The notes: generated by a model from the letters alone, not told the origin. DNA of 64,000 bases from an uncultured Candidatus Melainabacteria bacterium (GCA_934691935.1 CAKUTH010000009.1:62001-126000), one strand, 5' to 3'. Shown: positions 16,256-25,861, numbered from the stretch's first letter. Numbers and translations: made by a program.

Positions 16256-16457
16256 GCCCAAGATTTTTATGGATCGCGGAACGGGGTCCGCGATGACATG
16301 GTATTGTCATGCTGAACTAGTTTCAGCATCTCCAGTTTTAGACCCTGAAACAAGTTCAGGGTGACGAAGTCTGTCATCGCGCATTTATTGCGCGATCTTG
16401 TTTTGTTAGCCCCTCACCCTCAATCCCTCTCCCCAAGGGGGAGATGGAAAATATATG

Positions 16458-16521
16458 GTCATTCTGAGGCGATAGCCGAAGAATCTCATTTTATGAGATC
16501 TTTCGCTTCGCTCAAGATGAC
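16458..16521. repeat. Dispersed palindromic repeat, full copy 2
   Basis: Same GTCATTCTGAGGCGATAGCC...CTTCGCTCAAGATGAC element as 16009-16075. Confidence 0.8.
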
Positions 16522-16656
16522 TACTCTTACTAACTTACTTACCTACTTACTTACACAAACTCCTTAGTGCCTTAGTGCCCTAGTATCTTAGTATCTTCTT
16601 CCTTACTTCCTTTGTCAGTTTTAGCTCTTTCGCTTCGCTCAAGATAACAAATCTTA

Positions 16657-17487
16657 CTAATTTCCTTGTGCACTCAACGGTTGAGTTAACCTTATTTGAA
16701 TGGTTGTACCGTTTGGAATATCAACTTCTTTGCCACGTTGGAATGCTCCGCGTACACCTCCGCCAACAGCACCAATACCGCCATAAACAAGCATGTTTTT
16801 ACCCCAATTGTCGCCACCGCCTAATGCAGTAAACGCTGCACCTATAAGCATACTGCCAAGCGCGCCGACAACGACATCTCTCGTCATTTTTTTTGCACGC
16901 TCGCTGTCTGTTTTCATATATATGTTCTCTGTAGAAATTTTTAACAAAGTTCCATCGGAAAGCATTATTTCATCAAAATTAATCTCGATTTCCGCACCGC
17001 CATAAGCATATCCAGCATTTTTTGCATATCGTGCAGAACCATAAACAAGACTTCCTGCAGGTGCAATTAATTTGCCGTTATATATTAAATCATTAGTTAA
17101 TCTCGTCGCCAGCCTATCATTTTGTTCAAGGCTACCAGAATTTATGCCAGAATCAAATGTTACACTAAACGAAGTTCCTGCTGGTATTGTCACTACAGAG
17201 CCATAAAGTGTACGATTTTGTTGAGTTTGTTGAGGCTGTTCATACAACAACGGAGAGGGCTCATAATGCCTTCTGTCATTGTCGTCATTGGTATTCACAT
17301 CTTGTAATTGTTCTCGCTTTTGTTTCGACCTAGAAAAATTGTTTTTTATCGGAGTACTTTCTTTATTAACTTGCACACCTTTATTTTTGTCGAACTCAGC
17401 TTGTGCCTCGTCTGAAAAATCATACACAGCCATAGCTGGCAAAGCTAACATCTGGAAACATATTAACGTCGTTAAAAACTTTTTCAT
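16657..17487 (-). CDS. Secreted protein with a VirB10/TrbI-like domain (tentative)
   Basis: 276 aa. Signal peptide MKKFLTTLICFQMLALPAMA, probable cleavage after AMA. A low-complexity polar stretch (about residues 35-90) leads to a beta-rich domain beginning SVVTIPAGTSFSVTFDSGINS and continuing IAPAGSLVYGSARY, which resembles the C-terminal barrel domain of VirB10/TrbI by pattern. A glycine-rich hydrophobic stretch (about 205-245) and DIPNGTTIQIRLTQPL follow. Periplasmic or envelope location is expected. No conjugation genes are nearby, so the similarity may reflect fold only. Confidence 0.6.
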   Translation of the reverse strand: MKKFLTTLICFQMLALPAMAVYDFSDEAQAEFDKNKGVQVNKESTPIKNNFSRSKQKREQLQDVNTNDDNDRRHYEPSPLLYEQPQQTQQNRTLYGSVVTIPAGTSFSVTFDSGINSGSLEQNDRLATRLTNDLIYNGKLIAPAGSLVYGSARYAKNAGYAYGGAEIEINFDEIMLSDGTLLKISTENIYMKTDSERAKKMTRDVVVGALGSMLIGAAFTALGGGDNWGKNMLVYGGIGAVGGGVRGAFQRGKEVDIPNGTTIQIRLTQPLSAQGN

Positions 17488-17565
17488 ATTAGTATATTAT
17501 AATAAATTCTTGAATAATTACAATATACCTGCTATAATTGATTTACATTTTATAAGGAGAGAAGA

Positions 17566-18171
17566 ATGGAAAAAGTATTAGAAATTTTAGCAGTTGTATT
17601 GAGTGCGTATATTATTGGTTCAATTCCAACAGGATATATTATTGTAAAAGCATTTACAGGAAAAGACATCAGAACAATCGGTTCTGGCTCAACTGGAGCA
17701 ACCAATGTTAAACGTGTTATGGGCAAAAAATGGTTCTTCATAACTTTGCTACTTGATGCTTTCAAAGGCGCATTACCTGTAGTTTTGGCATCTTTGTTTG
17801 CCAAAACATTTACAGACATTGGTTTGTTACCTGTTTTGGCATCAATTGCAGTCATCTTAGGTCACAGCAAATCCATTTTTCTTAAATTTACAGGCGGAAA
17901 ATCTGTTGCATCTGGCGTTGGTACAATTTTAGCACTTAACTGGCAAGTCGGCTTAATCATAGCTGTTATATGGTCAATCATAACTTTCTTTACAAGATAC
18001 GTTTCTGTTGGTTCAATAATCGCATTGATTTTGTCACCATTTATTATGTGGGCATTCAAAGCTCCTGTAGCCTACATTGCGTATTGTGCATTAGGTGCGA
18101 TTTATATAACTTGGTTGCACAGAACTAACATTCAAAGACTCCTCAAAGGCGAAGAAAACAAGGTGAGATAA
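17566..18171 (+). CDS. plsY: Glycerol-3-phosphate acyltransferase PlsY
   Basis: 201 aa integral membrane enzyme with about five transmembrane helices. It transfers the acyl group from acyl-phosphate to glycerol-3-phosphate, the first step of phospholipid synthesis. Motifs: SIPTGYIIVK, GSGSTGATNVKRVMG and GHSKSIFLKFTGGKSVASG. The GSGSTGATNV form (rather than GSGNxGATN) is the cyanobacterial-type variant. AAGGAGAG precedes the ATG. Its stop overlaps the next ORF by one base (TAATG). Confidence 0.95.
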   Translation: MEKVLEILAVVLSAYIIGSIPTGYIIVKAFTGKDIRTIGSGSTGATNVKRVMGKKWFFITLLLDAFKGALPVVLASLFAKTFTDIGLLPVLASIAVILGHSKSIFLKFTGGKSVASGVGTILALNWQVGLIIAVIWSIITFFTRYVSVGSIIALILSPFIMWAFKAPVAYIAYCALGAIYITWLHRTNIQRLLKGEENKVR

Positions 18172-18341
18172 TGGATTTTACAGCTTTATTAATCGGCTTG
18201 GGTATTGTTATTTTGCTATTTGTCGTAGGAAAAATCTTTGCAATTTTTACAAGAATTCTGATTATTGCATTTATTATTGCAATAATTGCAGTTGGATTTT
18301 TCCTTTGGCAGAATTACGGAATATCATTTATCCATTTATAA
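18171..18341 (+). CDS. Small membrane protein translationally coupled to plsY
   Basis: 56 aa starting MDFTALLIGLGIVILLFVVG; almost entirely hydrophobic with two membrane helices, second one about residues 29-46, ending FLWQNYGISFIHL. The ATG shares its A with the plsY stop codon, a strong sign of real coupled translation. Function unknown. Its 3' end overlaps the convergent gene by 14 bases. Confidence 0.65.
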   Translation: MDFTALLIGLGIVILLFVVGKIFAIFTRILIIAFIIAIIAVGFFLWQNYGISFIHL

Positions 18342-20787
18342 TCTTATTTAGCCTGCTGTTTTGTGTAAAATTCACATTAATAGGTTGAGCTTTTTCTGCG
18401 ACTTGTTGTGGCTGAGATTTTGCTTGCACTTCGTAAGACTTGATAGAACGTTTACCAGTCAAGCGTTTCATAAAGTCGTAGTATGCTTTTTTGAAACCTT
18501 TAGCGTTGTCTTGGCTTTGTTCAAGTTTTAACAAACTTTCTCTTGAATGAGTTCCTACTGGCACTCCAACTGAAGCTCTGGTCAACCATTCACCCAGTGT
18601 TGTATTTGTCAAAGTAATCCAGCTCATACCGAATAAAGATTTATTATATTGACTTCTTAATGTACTATTAAATAGGTCAATCAACAATGTTTGATAGAAC
18701 AATCTTGAACCTTCTTGGACAAATCTTTCAGTAAATTTAGTTTTTGCACCGTCAACATCGTTACCGTTTGATTTTAACATTACCATGTTGTAGTTATCTG
18801 TCATCAAGAACCAAATTGTTGCAATTGATGCTGCTGTTTTTGCAAGGTTTGAAAGTTCACTATTTGAAATGTTTGACATTGTATCAGCATTGAAGGCTTT
18901 CAATATATTATCTCTAACATAAGATTGGAATTGTTTAGGATTTAGGTTTTTCTTTAACGCCTCTTCACCAATATTTTCAACACTCTTTGCCAATGATGAT
19001 ACATTTGAAATTCTGTTCAACAAACCTTGTTGAACTTCTGTCAATTTTGTATCATTGCCAAATTTATGAGCTTTTATATCTGCGATGAAATTTTTCAATT
19101 CTTTTGCATCAATATTACGTTCTTTTGCATAATTTTTAATAACTGTATCTATAGTTCTTTCGTCTTTTAACGCAAGTCCCAATGATTTTGGTTTTTTCAC
19201 GAATACATTTACGACTTTCATAACAAGGTTATATGGAAGTGTAACAGTATTCCAAGCAAACTTGAACGGAGCAATAACAAAGTTTACGAACGGTTTTATT
19301 TTCTTGTCTTTAGCTCCAAGTTTTACGAATTTACCATCTGTAGCGCTTTGAGCAACCATTCTATATTTTTTTGCTAATTCTTTGAAATCGTGTTCTTCGA
19401 GAACTGATGTGATTTGTTCTAATTTTTTAACAGGGATTTTGTATTCAGGAATTTCAGTTAAATTTTTATAAATATTTTTGAAATATCCTGAAAAAGATTT
19501 CCAAGCATTATCAACAGGTTTAATTTTTCTTAACGCTTTAACACCAAAGCCTGCGGTAATAACGAATGCTGATGCTTTCATCACCGTATCAAAAGATAAT
19601 AGAGGCTTTTGTGCTTTTTGAGATTTTTCATCTTTTTGACCTTCATTAGCTTTGAAAGCAACTTGTGGTTCTTGCGGTTTAATATTTGCTTCTGGAGCGT
19701 TATTTTCCTGATTTTCTTTTCTTGCTTCATCAGGTGTCAATCTAGTAATATGTTTACCATTAATCAATCTTGAAAATGCTTCTGTAGTAAGAGTTGTAGC
19801 GCCAGTCATCAAGAAAATACCAAGAGCTGAGTTGTTAATATATTTTTGAAGTGCCCCAAGAGTAATTAATGTGATATATGCGTTAAAACCAATTCTTGCG
19901 GTTTCTTGTTTAAATCTTGCCTTTTGTTCTTTTGTTGCGGCTTTTGGATCATCATCCATCATTCTTGACAAGTTGTATGCATCATTTGCCAAAAAGATAG
20001 CAGGTGGAAGCCCTGAAACAAGTCTATTTAATGACCTTTCATGTTTTGTGTCATAATTTCCAGTCCTTGAGTCAAACATCTTGACTGACTGTTGGAACAT
20101 TTTCGATGCTACAGAATCTACATCCTTGCCTTCAAGTTTTTTAGACATCTCAAACAAACCACGTAAAGCGTTGACTTGTGCATCCACTTTAGAACGCTGT
20201 CTAATGTTTCTAAACATCGGAGATTGCAAGGTTTTGTCAGCCCAGCCTTTTAGAGGTTTGATTTTTCCAATCAATGCGACTGTTCCATTTAAAATATCTG
20301 CAGGTAAAATTTTGAATGGATAAACAAGTCCATCCCAAATCAACTGTGGTACAGTTTTTTTGTTGAATGAAATTTTATCGCCTTCAACTTTGACCATTTT
20401 CTCTGCAAATTTTGACTGTTTTAAGTGATTAAATAAACCTTCAACAATTGAATGTTCAATATCTGATTTATCTTTAATAAACTTATTAAACTCAGAAATG
20501 CTATATTCTCCCGCTTTTTTATACGCAGGAGCAAATCTCAATGCAAGACCAGTTGCAGCCAAAACTCCCAATGTAGCCAAAACTGGTTTCATTTTATCAT
20601 CTTTTTTCTTACTTTCCCCACTAAAAGAAAGACCTTTAAAAGTTGAATTCAATGAATTACTTTTTAAAGGTCTCTCGATATTTAGATTATTTTTTAAAGA
20701 CATGAACTCGGAAGGAACAGAATTCGGAGATAATTTCTCCTTTTGTCGTTGTCTGACGGTATAATATGTTAATCTACTTACTAACAT
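18328..20787 (-). CDS. Large lineage-specific membrane-associated protein
   Basis: 819 aa, no family recognised. The N-terminus is polar with a STFKGLSFSG stretch; hydrophobic stretches sit near residues 67-85, 305-350, 400-420 and 650-675, separated by lysine-rich helical regions. The last residues (VNFTQNSRLNKIING) are polar. The general build, with mid-protein hydrophobic stretches and no cleavable signal peptide, resembles the 494-aa protein at 60723-62207. ATG 20787 is preceded by AAGGA. Location in the membrane is inferred; function unknown. Confidence 0.7.
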   Translation of the reverse strand: MLVSRLTYYTVRQRQKEKLSPNSVPSEFMSLKNNLNIERPLKSNSLNSTFKGLSFSGESKKKDDKMKPVLATLGVLAATGLALRFAPAYKKAGEYSISEFNKFIKDKSDIEHSIVEGLFNHLKQSKFAEKMVKVEGDKISFNKKTVPQLIWDGLVYPFKILPADILNGTVALIGKIKPLKGWADKTLQSPMFRNIRQRSKVDAQVNALRGLFEMSKKLEGKDVDSVASKMFQQSVKMFDSRTGNYDTKHERSLNRLVSGLPPAIFLANDAYNLSRMMDDDPKAATKEQKARFKQETARIGFNAYITLITLGALQKYINNSALGIFLMTGATTLTTEAFSRLINGKHITRLTPDEARKENQENNAPEANIKPQEPQVAFKANEGQKDEKSQKAQKPLLSFDTVMKASAFVITAGFGVKALRKIKPVDNAWKSFSGYFKNIYKNLTEIPEYKIPVKKLEQITSVLEEHDFKELAKKYRMVAQSATDGKFVKLGAKDKKIKPFVNFVIAPFKFAWNTVTLPYNLVMKVVNVFVKKPKSLGLALKDERTIDTVIKNYAKERNIDAKELKNFIADIKAHKFGNDTKLTEVQQGLLNRISNVSSLAKSVENIGEEALKKNLNPKQFQSYVRDNILKAFNADTMSNISNSELSNLAKTAASIATIWFLMTDNYNMVMLKSNGNDVDGAKTKFTERFVQEGSRLFYQTLLIDLFNSTLRSQYNKSLFGMSWITLTNTTLGEWLTRASVGVPVGTHSRESLLKLEQSQDNAKGFKKAYYDFMKRLTGKRSIKSYEVQAKSQPQQVAEKAQPINVNFTQNSRLNKIING

Positions 20788-20884
20788 TTTTTAGTCCTTC
20801 CCGTCGAACATTCTTTACCAAATATTTTTATATTACAACCCCATGTTAAAAAAAAATTTACAAATTTAAACATATTTTCAAAAC

Positions 20885-20916
20885 AAAAAGAACGGTCCAA
20901 AAAACCGTTCTTTTTT
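20885..20916 (-). terminator. Terminator of the winged-helix gene
   Basis: Perfect 12-bp stem AAAAAGAACGGT / ACCGTTCTTTTT, just past the stop of the minus-strand gene at 20934. Confidence 0.85.
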
Positions 20917-20933
20917 ATATTTCCAAACTCAAA

Positions 20934-21140
20934 CTATTTAAGTCTTACGCTAACTGAAGTTCCTTTTTTAGAAATTTCAACTTTGTCTTCTCTAGCCAAC
21001 CAGCCAAGACCTAAATCTGCGAAATTGCCTTTTAAATCTAATTCTTTTTTCATTTTTGAGAAAGTAGATTCACCATTGTTGTTCAAATAATCATAAATTT
21101 GTCCTGCTGAAAATCCTATTTGTTCTTGTAATTCTTGCAT
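20934..21140 (-). CDS. Winged helix-turn-helix domain protein (DUF2582-like)
   Basis: 68 aa. Pattern IGFSAGQIYDYLNNNGESTF..MKKEL, then LGLGWLAREDKVEI and a short beta hairpin (KKGTSVSVRLK) matches the small wHTH family PF10771/DUF2582. Members are thought to bind nucleic acid; no target is known. It stands alone with its own terminator. Confidence 0.82.
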   Translation of the reverse strand: MQELQEQIGFSAGQIYDYLNNNGESTFSKMKKELDLKGNFADLGLGWLAREDKVEISKKGTSVSVRLK

Positions 21141-21285
21141 AATTTACCTCCAAGTTTACTGTGTAATGCCTCTAACTTTTATGTCTATATAATAATAGAA
21201 TAAGAAAATTTTTGCAATAGTTCATAAGGATGAGGACAAAATAAATTTTTTGATATTCATGGTAAAATACAAATAAGGTGTATGA

Positions 21286-24200
21286 ATGTTAATTTCAGCA
21301 GATTTAGCAACTAACAAAACTGATATATTAATTGAAAAATACGCAGAATTATTGAATTCTGGAGTTTCTGCTTCAGAAATTTTGGTGCTTGTTCAAAGCG
21401 GGAAACAAAAATTTATCGAAAAAACTCTTGAGAAACTAAAAATAAGCTGTATTGAAAAACTTCAAGTACATACCTTTTTTTCGCTTGTTTATAACACCAT
21501 AAATGATAATTGGGCATTTGTCGAAAACATTAACCCATTTGACAATCCGACGATTTTGCCAAACCTTGTGGGACTTGAGATTTCTCAATTCATTTTGAAA
21601 GATATTTTAAATGATATTAAATTTAAAGGCTATAATTCAAAGAAATCGTTGCTACATCAAATTTTTAGGCGTTATTCTCTTATTGTACAGAACAATCTTA
21701 CTGACGAAGATGTTGATTGGCGTTCAAGAGTTTTGGGCGAAAGTTTCGCCGATGACGCAAAAAAAACTCTGAAAGAATTATTAAAAAGAACTCTGCAACT
21801 TCGAGATTTTGACTACTTGAGGCAAGGACTTGTATTTAATTACGTTTATAAAAACACGGATTATTTCAAAAATATAAAATACCTAATCCTTGATGATGGA
21901 GATGAAATTACTCCTATTTGCTTTGATTTTATTGAGTTTTTGACCCCTCAACTTAAAGATGCTTTTGTTTGTTTTGATGAAAAAGGCGCAAGTAGAACTG
22001 GATATTTGAGTGCCGACAAAACTGCTGTTTGGAAATTTGAAGAACTTTTCAAACAAAAAGCTGAAAAAATAATAAATGAAAATTCCCGTGATGCGCAGAC
22101 AATATTTGCAAATATTACTGAAAACAAAAATGAACTCCTAAAAAACTTTTCAATCACATCACCATCAAAAAGAGCGTCAATGATTGACAGTGCAATAAAA
22201 CAAATCAATGCACTATTTGCAAAAAACATTCAACCTTGTGAAATCTCAATTATTACACCAATTATTGATGACATGCTAAAATTTTCACTCAAAGAAAATC
22301 TTCACTGCAATCTTCAATTTTTATCAGGTAGTGAAAAATTAATACAAAACAAACTTGTCAAAGCGATACTAACGATTTTAAAACCTCAAAAATCCGAATT
22401 TGACATGCGTGTTGTCCTATCAGACTTTTTGGGGATTCCAATAAAATATTGCAAAGAAATTCTTGAAGCTCAAGATTTTATAGAACATAAATTTGAAATT
22501 GAAGAATATGACCAAAAATACAGAATGTTTAAAGAAGTATTGAACAAAATTTCTGAAAACGATGCTAAATTATCCGAAAAAGTTTGTGATATTTTTTACG
22601 AACTTGCTCAATTTTACTATGTGAACCCTGCAGAAATAAACAAATTTAATTTTTTCGTTAAACAACTACAAGAATTTGAAAATATTTTTGGAAACGATTT
22701 TAAAACCCGAGAAAATGATATTATAAATCAAATAGAAAACTCTATCATTTCAGAAAATCCCTATTCTTCATTGGATATTGAGCCTAACGACTTAATAATT
22801 TCAACACCCCAAAAAATTATTGACAATAAAATCAAAACCAAATATCAGCTTTGGCTTGATGTATCAAGTGACGAATGGATTAAAAGTGATACAGGACCTT
22901 TATACAATGCATGGGTATTTCAACGTGGATGGGCAAAAGATGAATTTACAATTGATGACAATATAGAGCTTTCCAAAGAAAAAACCGCAAGAATTTTAAG
23001 GAAATTAATTCTGTGTGCATCTGAACATATTTATGCATTTTCAAGCCTTTTTGACGGAAACGGAATTGAGAATTTTGGTGGAATTGAAGATTACATAAAA
23101 ATTGAAGAAAACAAAGAACAAATTCGCAATGACGGAAAATCCTTCAACATAATCCCGCGTGATGATCAAAAACCTGTCTTGGATTACGAGTCTGGCAAAA
23201 TGGCAATTTCTGCTGTACCTGGAGCTGGCAAAACAACGATTTTGCTTGCATTAATCATAAAACTTCTGGACAACGGAATTAATCCTGAAAACATTTTTGT
23301 CATGACTTATATGGAATCTGCAGCAAGAAACTTCCGTGACAGAATTAAAAATATCAAACAAAATTCTACACAACTCCCGAACATAAGCACTATACACGGG
23401 CTTGCACTACGATTACTTAAAGAAAATGGCAACTTTGAACGATTGGGATTGTCTTCTGATTTTGAAATTTGCGACGACACGCAACGCTCAAGGATAATTA
23501 CAAATATTGCACAGAAAATGAAACTCAAAAAGACCGAAATTGATGAATTTGACAGAGGAATTTCGGTATTTAAAATCAATGAAGGACGATTTAATAACAG
23601 CAATGCAGGAAATGAAACTTCATCGCAAGCACATAGTAAAATTACTCGCAACGAAAACAAATTAAAAAATTTCCAGAATTTCTTTGAAGAATATCAAAAA
23701 ACATTGAAAGAAAATAATCTTATAGACTACGACGACATGCTCATTTCTTCAGTCAAACTTTTGGAAGAAAATCCTGATATTCGCCAGCATTATCAAGAAA
23801 TCTGTCAATACATAATTGAAGATGAGGCGCAAGATTCTTCATCCGTTCAACAGAAACTTATCAATATTTTGAGCGCAAAACACGGCAATCTTATTCGTTG
23901 TGGCGACATAAATCAAGCGATTACAACGACTTTTTCAAATGCTGACGTCAAAGGGTTTAGAAAATTTATTACAGAAAGCAATAATGTAAGTATGAACAAA
24001 TCTCAACGATGCACAAAAGACGTCTGGGAACTTGCAAACAAACTTGTTAACCTAAAAAAAGATGCTTTTTTTGAAATCTATATGCAACCAGTTGAAGGCA
24101 GAAATCCAATCAGCGATAATGCAATCCATGCTGAAATTTTTGAAAAACCTTTGGAAGAAAGAAATTATATTCTTAAAGAAATCAAACAAGCCTTAAAGAA

Positions 24201-25125
24201 AGACCCAAAATGCACTATTGGTATACTTTTGCGAAGCAATTATCAAGTCGCACAATGGTTAAATTTTATCAACAACAGCGGGTTAAAAAGTATTACAAGA
24301 AGTGAAAGTTTGGAACAAAAATCCATTTTTAAAGCAATATTTGCGGTTATGCAAATGATTTTACATCCATTTGATAACGACTGCATTGCGGACAATTACG
24401 AAATTTTAGCAGAAATGGGACTGTATAAACAGCGTCTTGGCGTTGAAATTCGCAAATACGAAACTCCGTTTGTTCAAATTGATTGCGATACGATTGATAA
24501 TGTGAATTTAGCTCAATTCTATTGGGATTTAACATATTGGCTCTCATTTTCTCATTTGTCAGCAGACGAACTTGCGATTAAAATCGGACTTCATTATTTC
24601 AACTCTGAAATCGAAAAATCCAATGTATACCTGATTTCAACACTTATAAAACGATTAAGTCTTAATTATAAAGAATTTCCAACACTTTTGGAAAGATTGG
24701 GAGAACTTGCGAAGAAACCGTCATTGAGCGGGTTCAAATTTTTCTCAGAAGAAGATGAAAGCGACAGAGAATTCCTTGCAGGCAAAGTTCAAGTAATGAC
24801 AATGCATAAATCTAAAGGAGATGAATTTGATTACGTTTTTATCCCAGAAATGTCTGAAAAAAGCCTTCCGCTAAATAAAGAAGAATTAAAACTTAAAGGG
24901 GCAGATTTTTCAGAAAGTTTAAAAAGATTGAATCCGAATTATAAACCAAAAAGCGAAGATGAGCTTAAAAATGAACAAATAGAAGAATATTTAAGACTTT
25001 TGTACGTGGCAATTACACGTGCAAAAAAACAACTCTACTTTACTACAAGTCGAAAAGTAAAATCTTTCGACAAAATCGTAGAACAAGAACCTAACACGAT
25101 TTTTGGAGAACTTTTACATGACTAA
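21286..25125 (+). CDS. SF1 UvrD/RecB-type DNA helicase with degenerate N-terminal helicase-like half
   Basis: 1279 aa. The C-terminal half (from about residue 625) is a UvrD/Rep helicase: Walker A AVPGAGKTT (K649), motif II IIEDEAQDSS (about 844-852), motif III CGDINQAI, motif V VMTMHKSKGDEFD (about 1170-1182) and motif VI RLLYVAITRAKKQL (about 1237-1250). The N-terminal half begins like a helicase domain (LILDDGDEITP recalls motif II) but has no Walker A, as in the inactive half of AddB. No nuclease domain is fused; a separate nuclease gene overlaps its last 8 bases. Likely an ATP-driven DNA end-processing or repair motor. Confidence 0.85.
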   Translation: MLISADLATNKTDILIEKYAELLNSGVSASEILVLVQSGKQKFIEKTLEKLKISCIEKLQVHTFFSLVYNTINDNWAFVENINPFDNPTILPNLVGLEISQFILKDILNDIKFKGYNSKKSLLHQIFRRYSLIVQNNLTDEDVDWRSRVLGESFADDAKKTLKELLKRTLQLRDFDYLRQGLVFNYVYKNTDYFKNIKYLILDDGDEITPICFDFIEFLTPQLKDAFVCFDEKGASRTGYLSADKTAVWKFEELFKQKAEKIINENSRDAQTIFANITENKNELLKNFSITSPSKRASMIDSAIKQINALFAKNIQPCEISIITPIIDDMLKFSLKENLHCNLQFLSGSEKLIQNKLVKAILTILKPQKSEFDMRVVLSDFLGIPIKYCKEILEAQDFIEHKFEIEEYDQKYRMFKEVLNKISENDAKLSEKVCDIFYELAQFYYVNPAEINKFNFFVKQLQEFENIFGNDFKTRENDIINQIENSIISENPYSSLDIEPNDLIISTPQKIIDNKIKTKYQLWLDVSSDEWIKSDTGPLYNAWVFQRGWAKDEFTIDDNIELSKEKTARILRKLILCASEHIYAFSSLFDGNGIENFGGIEDYIKIEENKEQIRNDGKSFNIIPRDDQKPVLDYESGKMAISAVPGAGKTTILLALIIKLLDNGINPENIFVMTYMESAARNFRDRIKNIKQNSTQLPNISTIHGLALRLLKENGNFERLGLSSDFEICDDTQRSRIITNIAQKMKLKKTEIDEFDRGISVFKINEGRFNNSNAGNETSSQAHSKITRNENKLKNFQNFFEEYQKTLKENNLIDYDDMLISSVKLLEENPDIRQHYQEICQYIIEDEAQDSSSVQQKLINILSAKHGNLIRCGDINQAITTTFSNADVKGFRKFITESNNVSMNKSQRCTKDVWELANKLVNLKKDAFFEIYMQPVEGRNPISDNAIHAEIFEKPLEERNYILKEIKQALKKDPKCTIGILLRSNYQVAQWLNFINNSGLKSITRSESLEQKSIFKAIFAVMQMILHPFDNDCIADNYEILAEMGLYKQRLGVEIRKYETPFVQIDCDTIDNVNLAQFYWDLTYWLSFSHLSADELAIKIGLHYFNSEIEKSNVYLISTLIKRLSLNYKEFPTLLERLGELAKKPSLSGFKFFSEEDESDREFLAGKVQVMTMHKSKGDEFDYVFIPEMSEKSLPLNKEELKLKGADFSESLKRLNPNYKPKSEDELKNEQIEEYLRLLYVAITRAKKQLYFTTSRKVKSFDKIVEQEPNTIFGELLHD

Positions 25126-25774
25126 TTTTTCACCAAACATGCTAAAAACATTTCAAACTTGCCCTCAAAAATTCAAGTTTAAATACGTTGATAAAATTTC
25201 ACTTCCACAGAAAACAAGTTTTTTTGAAAAAGGGAAAAAAGTTCACGCACTCGCAAACTACTACCTTCAAGGAAACGATATTTCAAAACTTGAAAAAGCT
25301 CTGAATGAAACAGAAATGACAGCTTGGCAAAACTTGAAAAACAATAAATTTTTCAACAAAACTTATGTTAATTCTGAATATAATTTGTCTTGCAAAATTG
25401 GCGCACATTGGATTGGCGGGCGTTTAGATGCTTTAGTCATGGAAAAAACTCCAAACAACCCAACTACTTATTACATACTTGATTACAAAACTGGTTCAAT
25501 ACCTAAAAATCCAGAATATGACTATCAAACAATGGTTTATCTTCTTTGCCTTTCTAATGCAACATTTGTTAAACCGCAAGACAGTTTGAAATTTGTCTAT
25601 ATCGACTTAAAAAATAATCAAAATTGTATAATAGATTTTACTCAAGAGCGTCAAAATGAATATAAAAATGCAATTTGTGAAATTTGCGATAAAATAGAAA
25701 TCGCAAAATTTCAAGATACAACTGAGCATTCTAAAATTTGCGATTTTTGTGAATATAAAAAAATATGTTTTTAA
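25118..25774 (+). CDS. PD-(D/E)XK nuclease with Fe-S cluster cysteines (RecB/AddB/Cas4-like)
   Basis: 218 aa. Catalytic core D104 (GRLDAL), D122 and K124 (LDYKTG). Cysteines C15 (TCPQKF) and C208, C211, C217 (CDFCEYKKIC) are arranged as the split 4Fe-4S ligand set of AddB, Dna2 and Cas4. ATG 25118 lies inside the end of the helicase gene (ATGACTAA overlap), implying co-expression. Together they would form a helicase-nuclease pair. No CRISPR array or cas1/cas2 is near, so Cas4 as such is unlikely. Confidence 0.87.
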   Translation: MTNFSPNMLKTFQTCPQKFKFKYVDKISLPQKTSFFEKGKKVHALANYYLQGNDISKLEKALNETEMTAWQNLKNNKFFNKTYVNSEYNLSCKIGAHWIGGRLDALVMEKTPNNPTTYYILDYKTGSIPKNPEYDYQTMVYLLCLSNATFVKPQDSLKFVYIDLKNNQNCIIDFTQERQNEYKNAICEICDKIEIAKFQDTTEHSKICDFCEYKKICF

Positions 25775-25861
25775 AAAATAATTATGAAATACATCACTCT
25801 ATCTAAGAGAAAAACTTAAATATTTTATAAATTTATGTCATTATGCAAGTTTATACATTTG

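Larger units (their letters stand above)
15944..16656. other. Repeat-filled interval upstream of pseudopilin locus 1
   Basis: Contains the short GATGCTGAAAC palindrome, two TCATTCTGAG-family copies plus fragments, the G tract and MKEF start, the promoter, a GATCGCGGAAC/GTCCGCGATGACA hairpin (16270-16302), GTCATCGCGC/GCGCGAT (16375-16396), a CCCTCTCCCC palindrome (16423-16443), TTAG/TTAC-type low-complexity arrays and a CTTAGTGCC array (16561-16605). Bases 16090-16310 are paralogous to 36250-36480. Confidence 0.75.

Noticed and set aside
16657..17487. Part of a type IV secretion system (VirB10)
   Set aside because: Only the domain pattern is similar; no virB neighbours, no N-terminal membrane anchor, and the protein has a cleavable signal peptide.
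25103..25774. Cas4 and therefore a CRISPR system
   Set aside because: No direct-repeat array, cas1 or cas2 in the window; the overlap is with a UvrD-type helicase, which fits DNA end processing.
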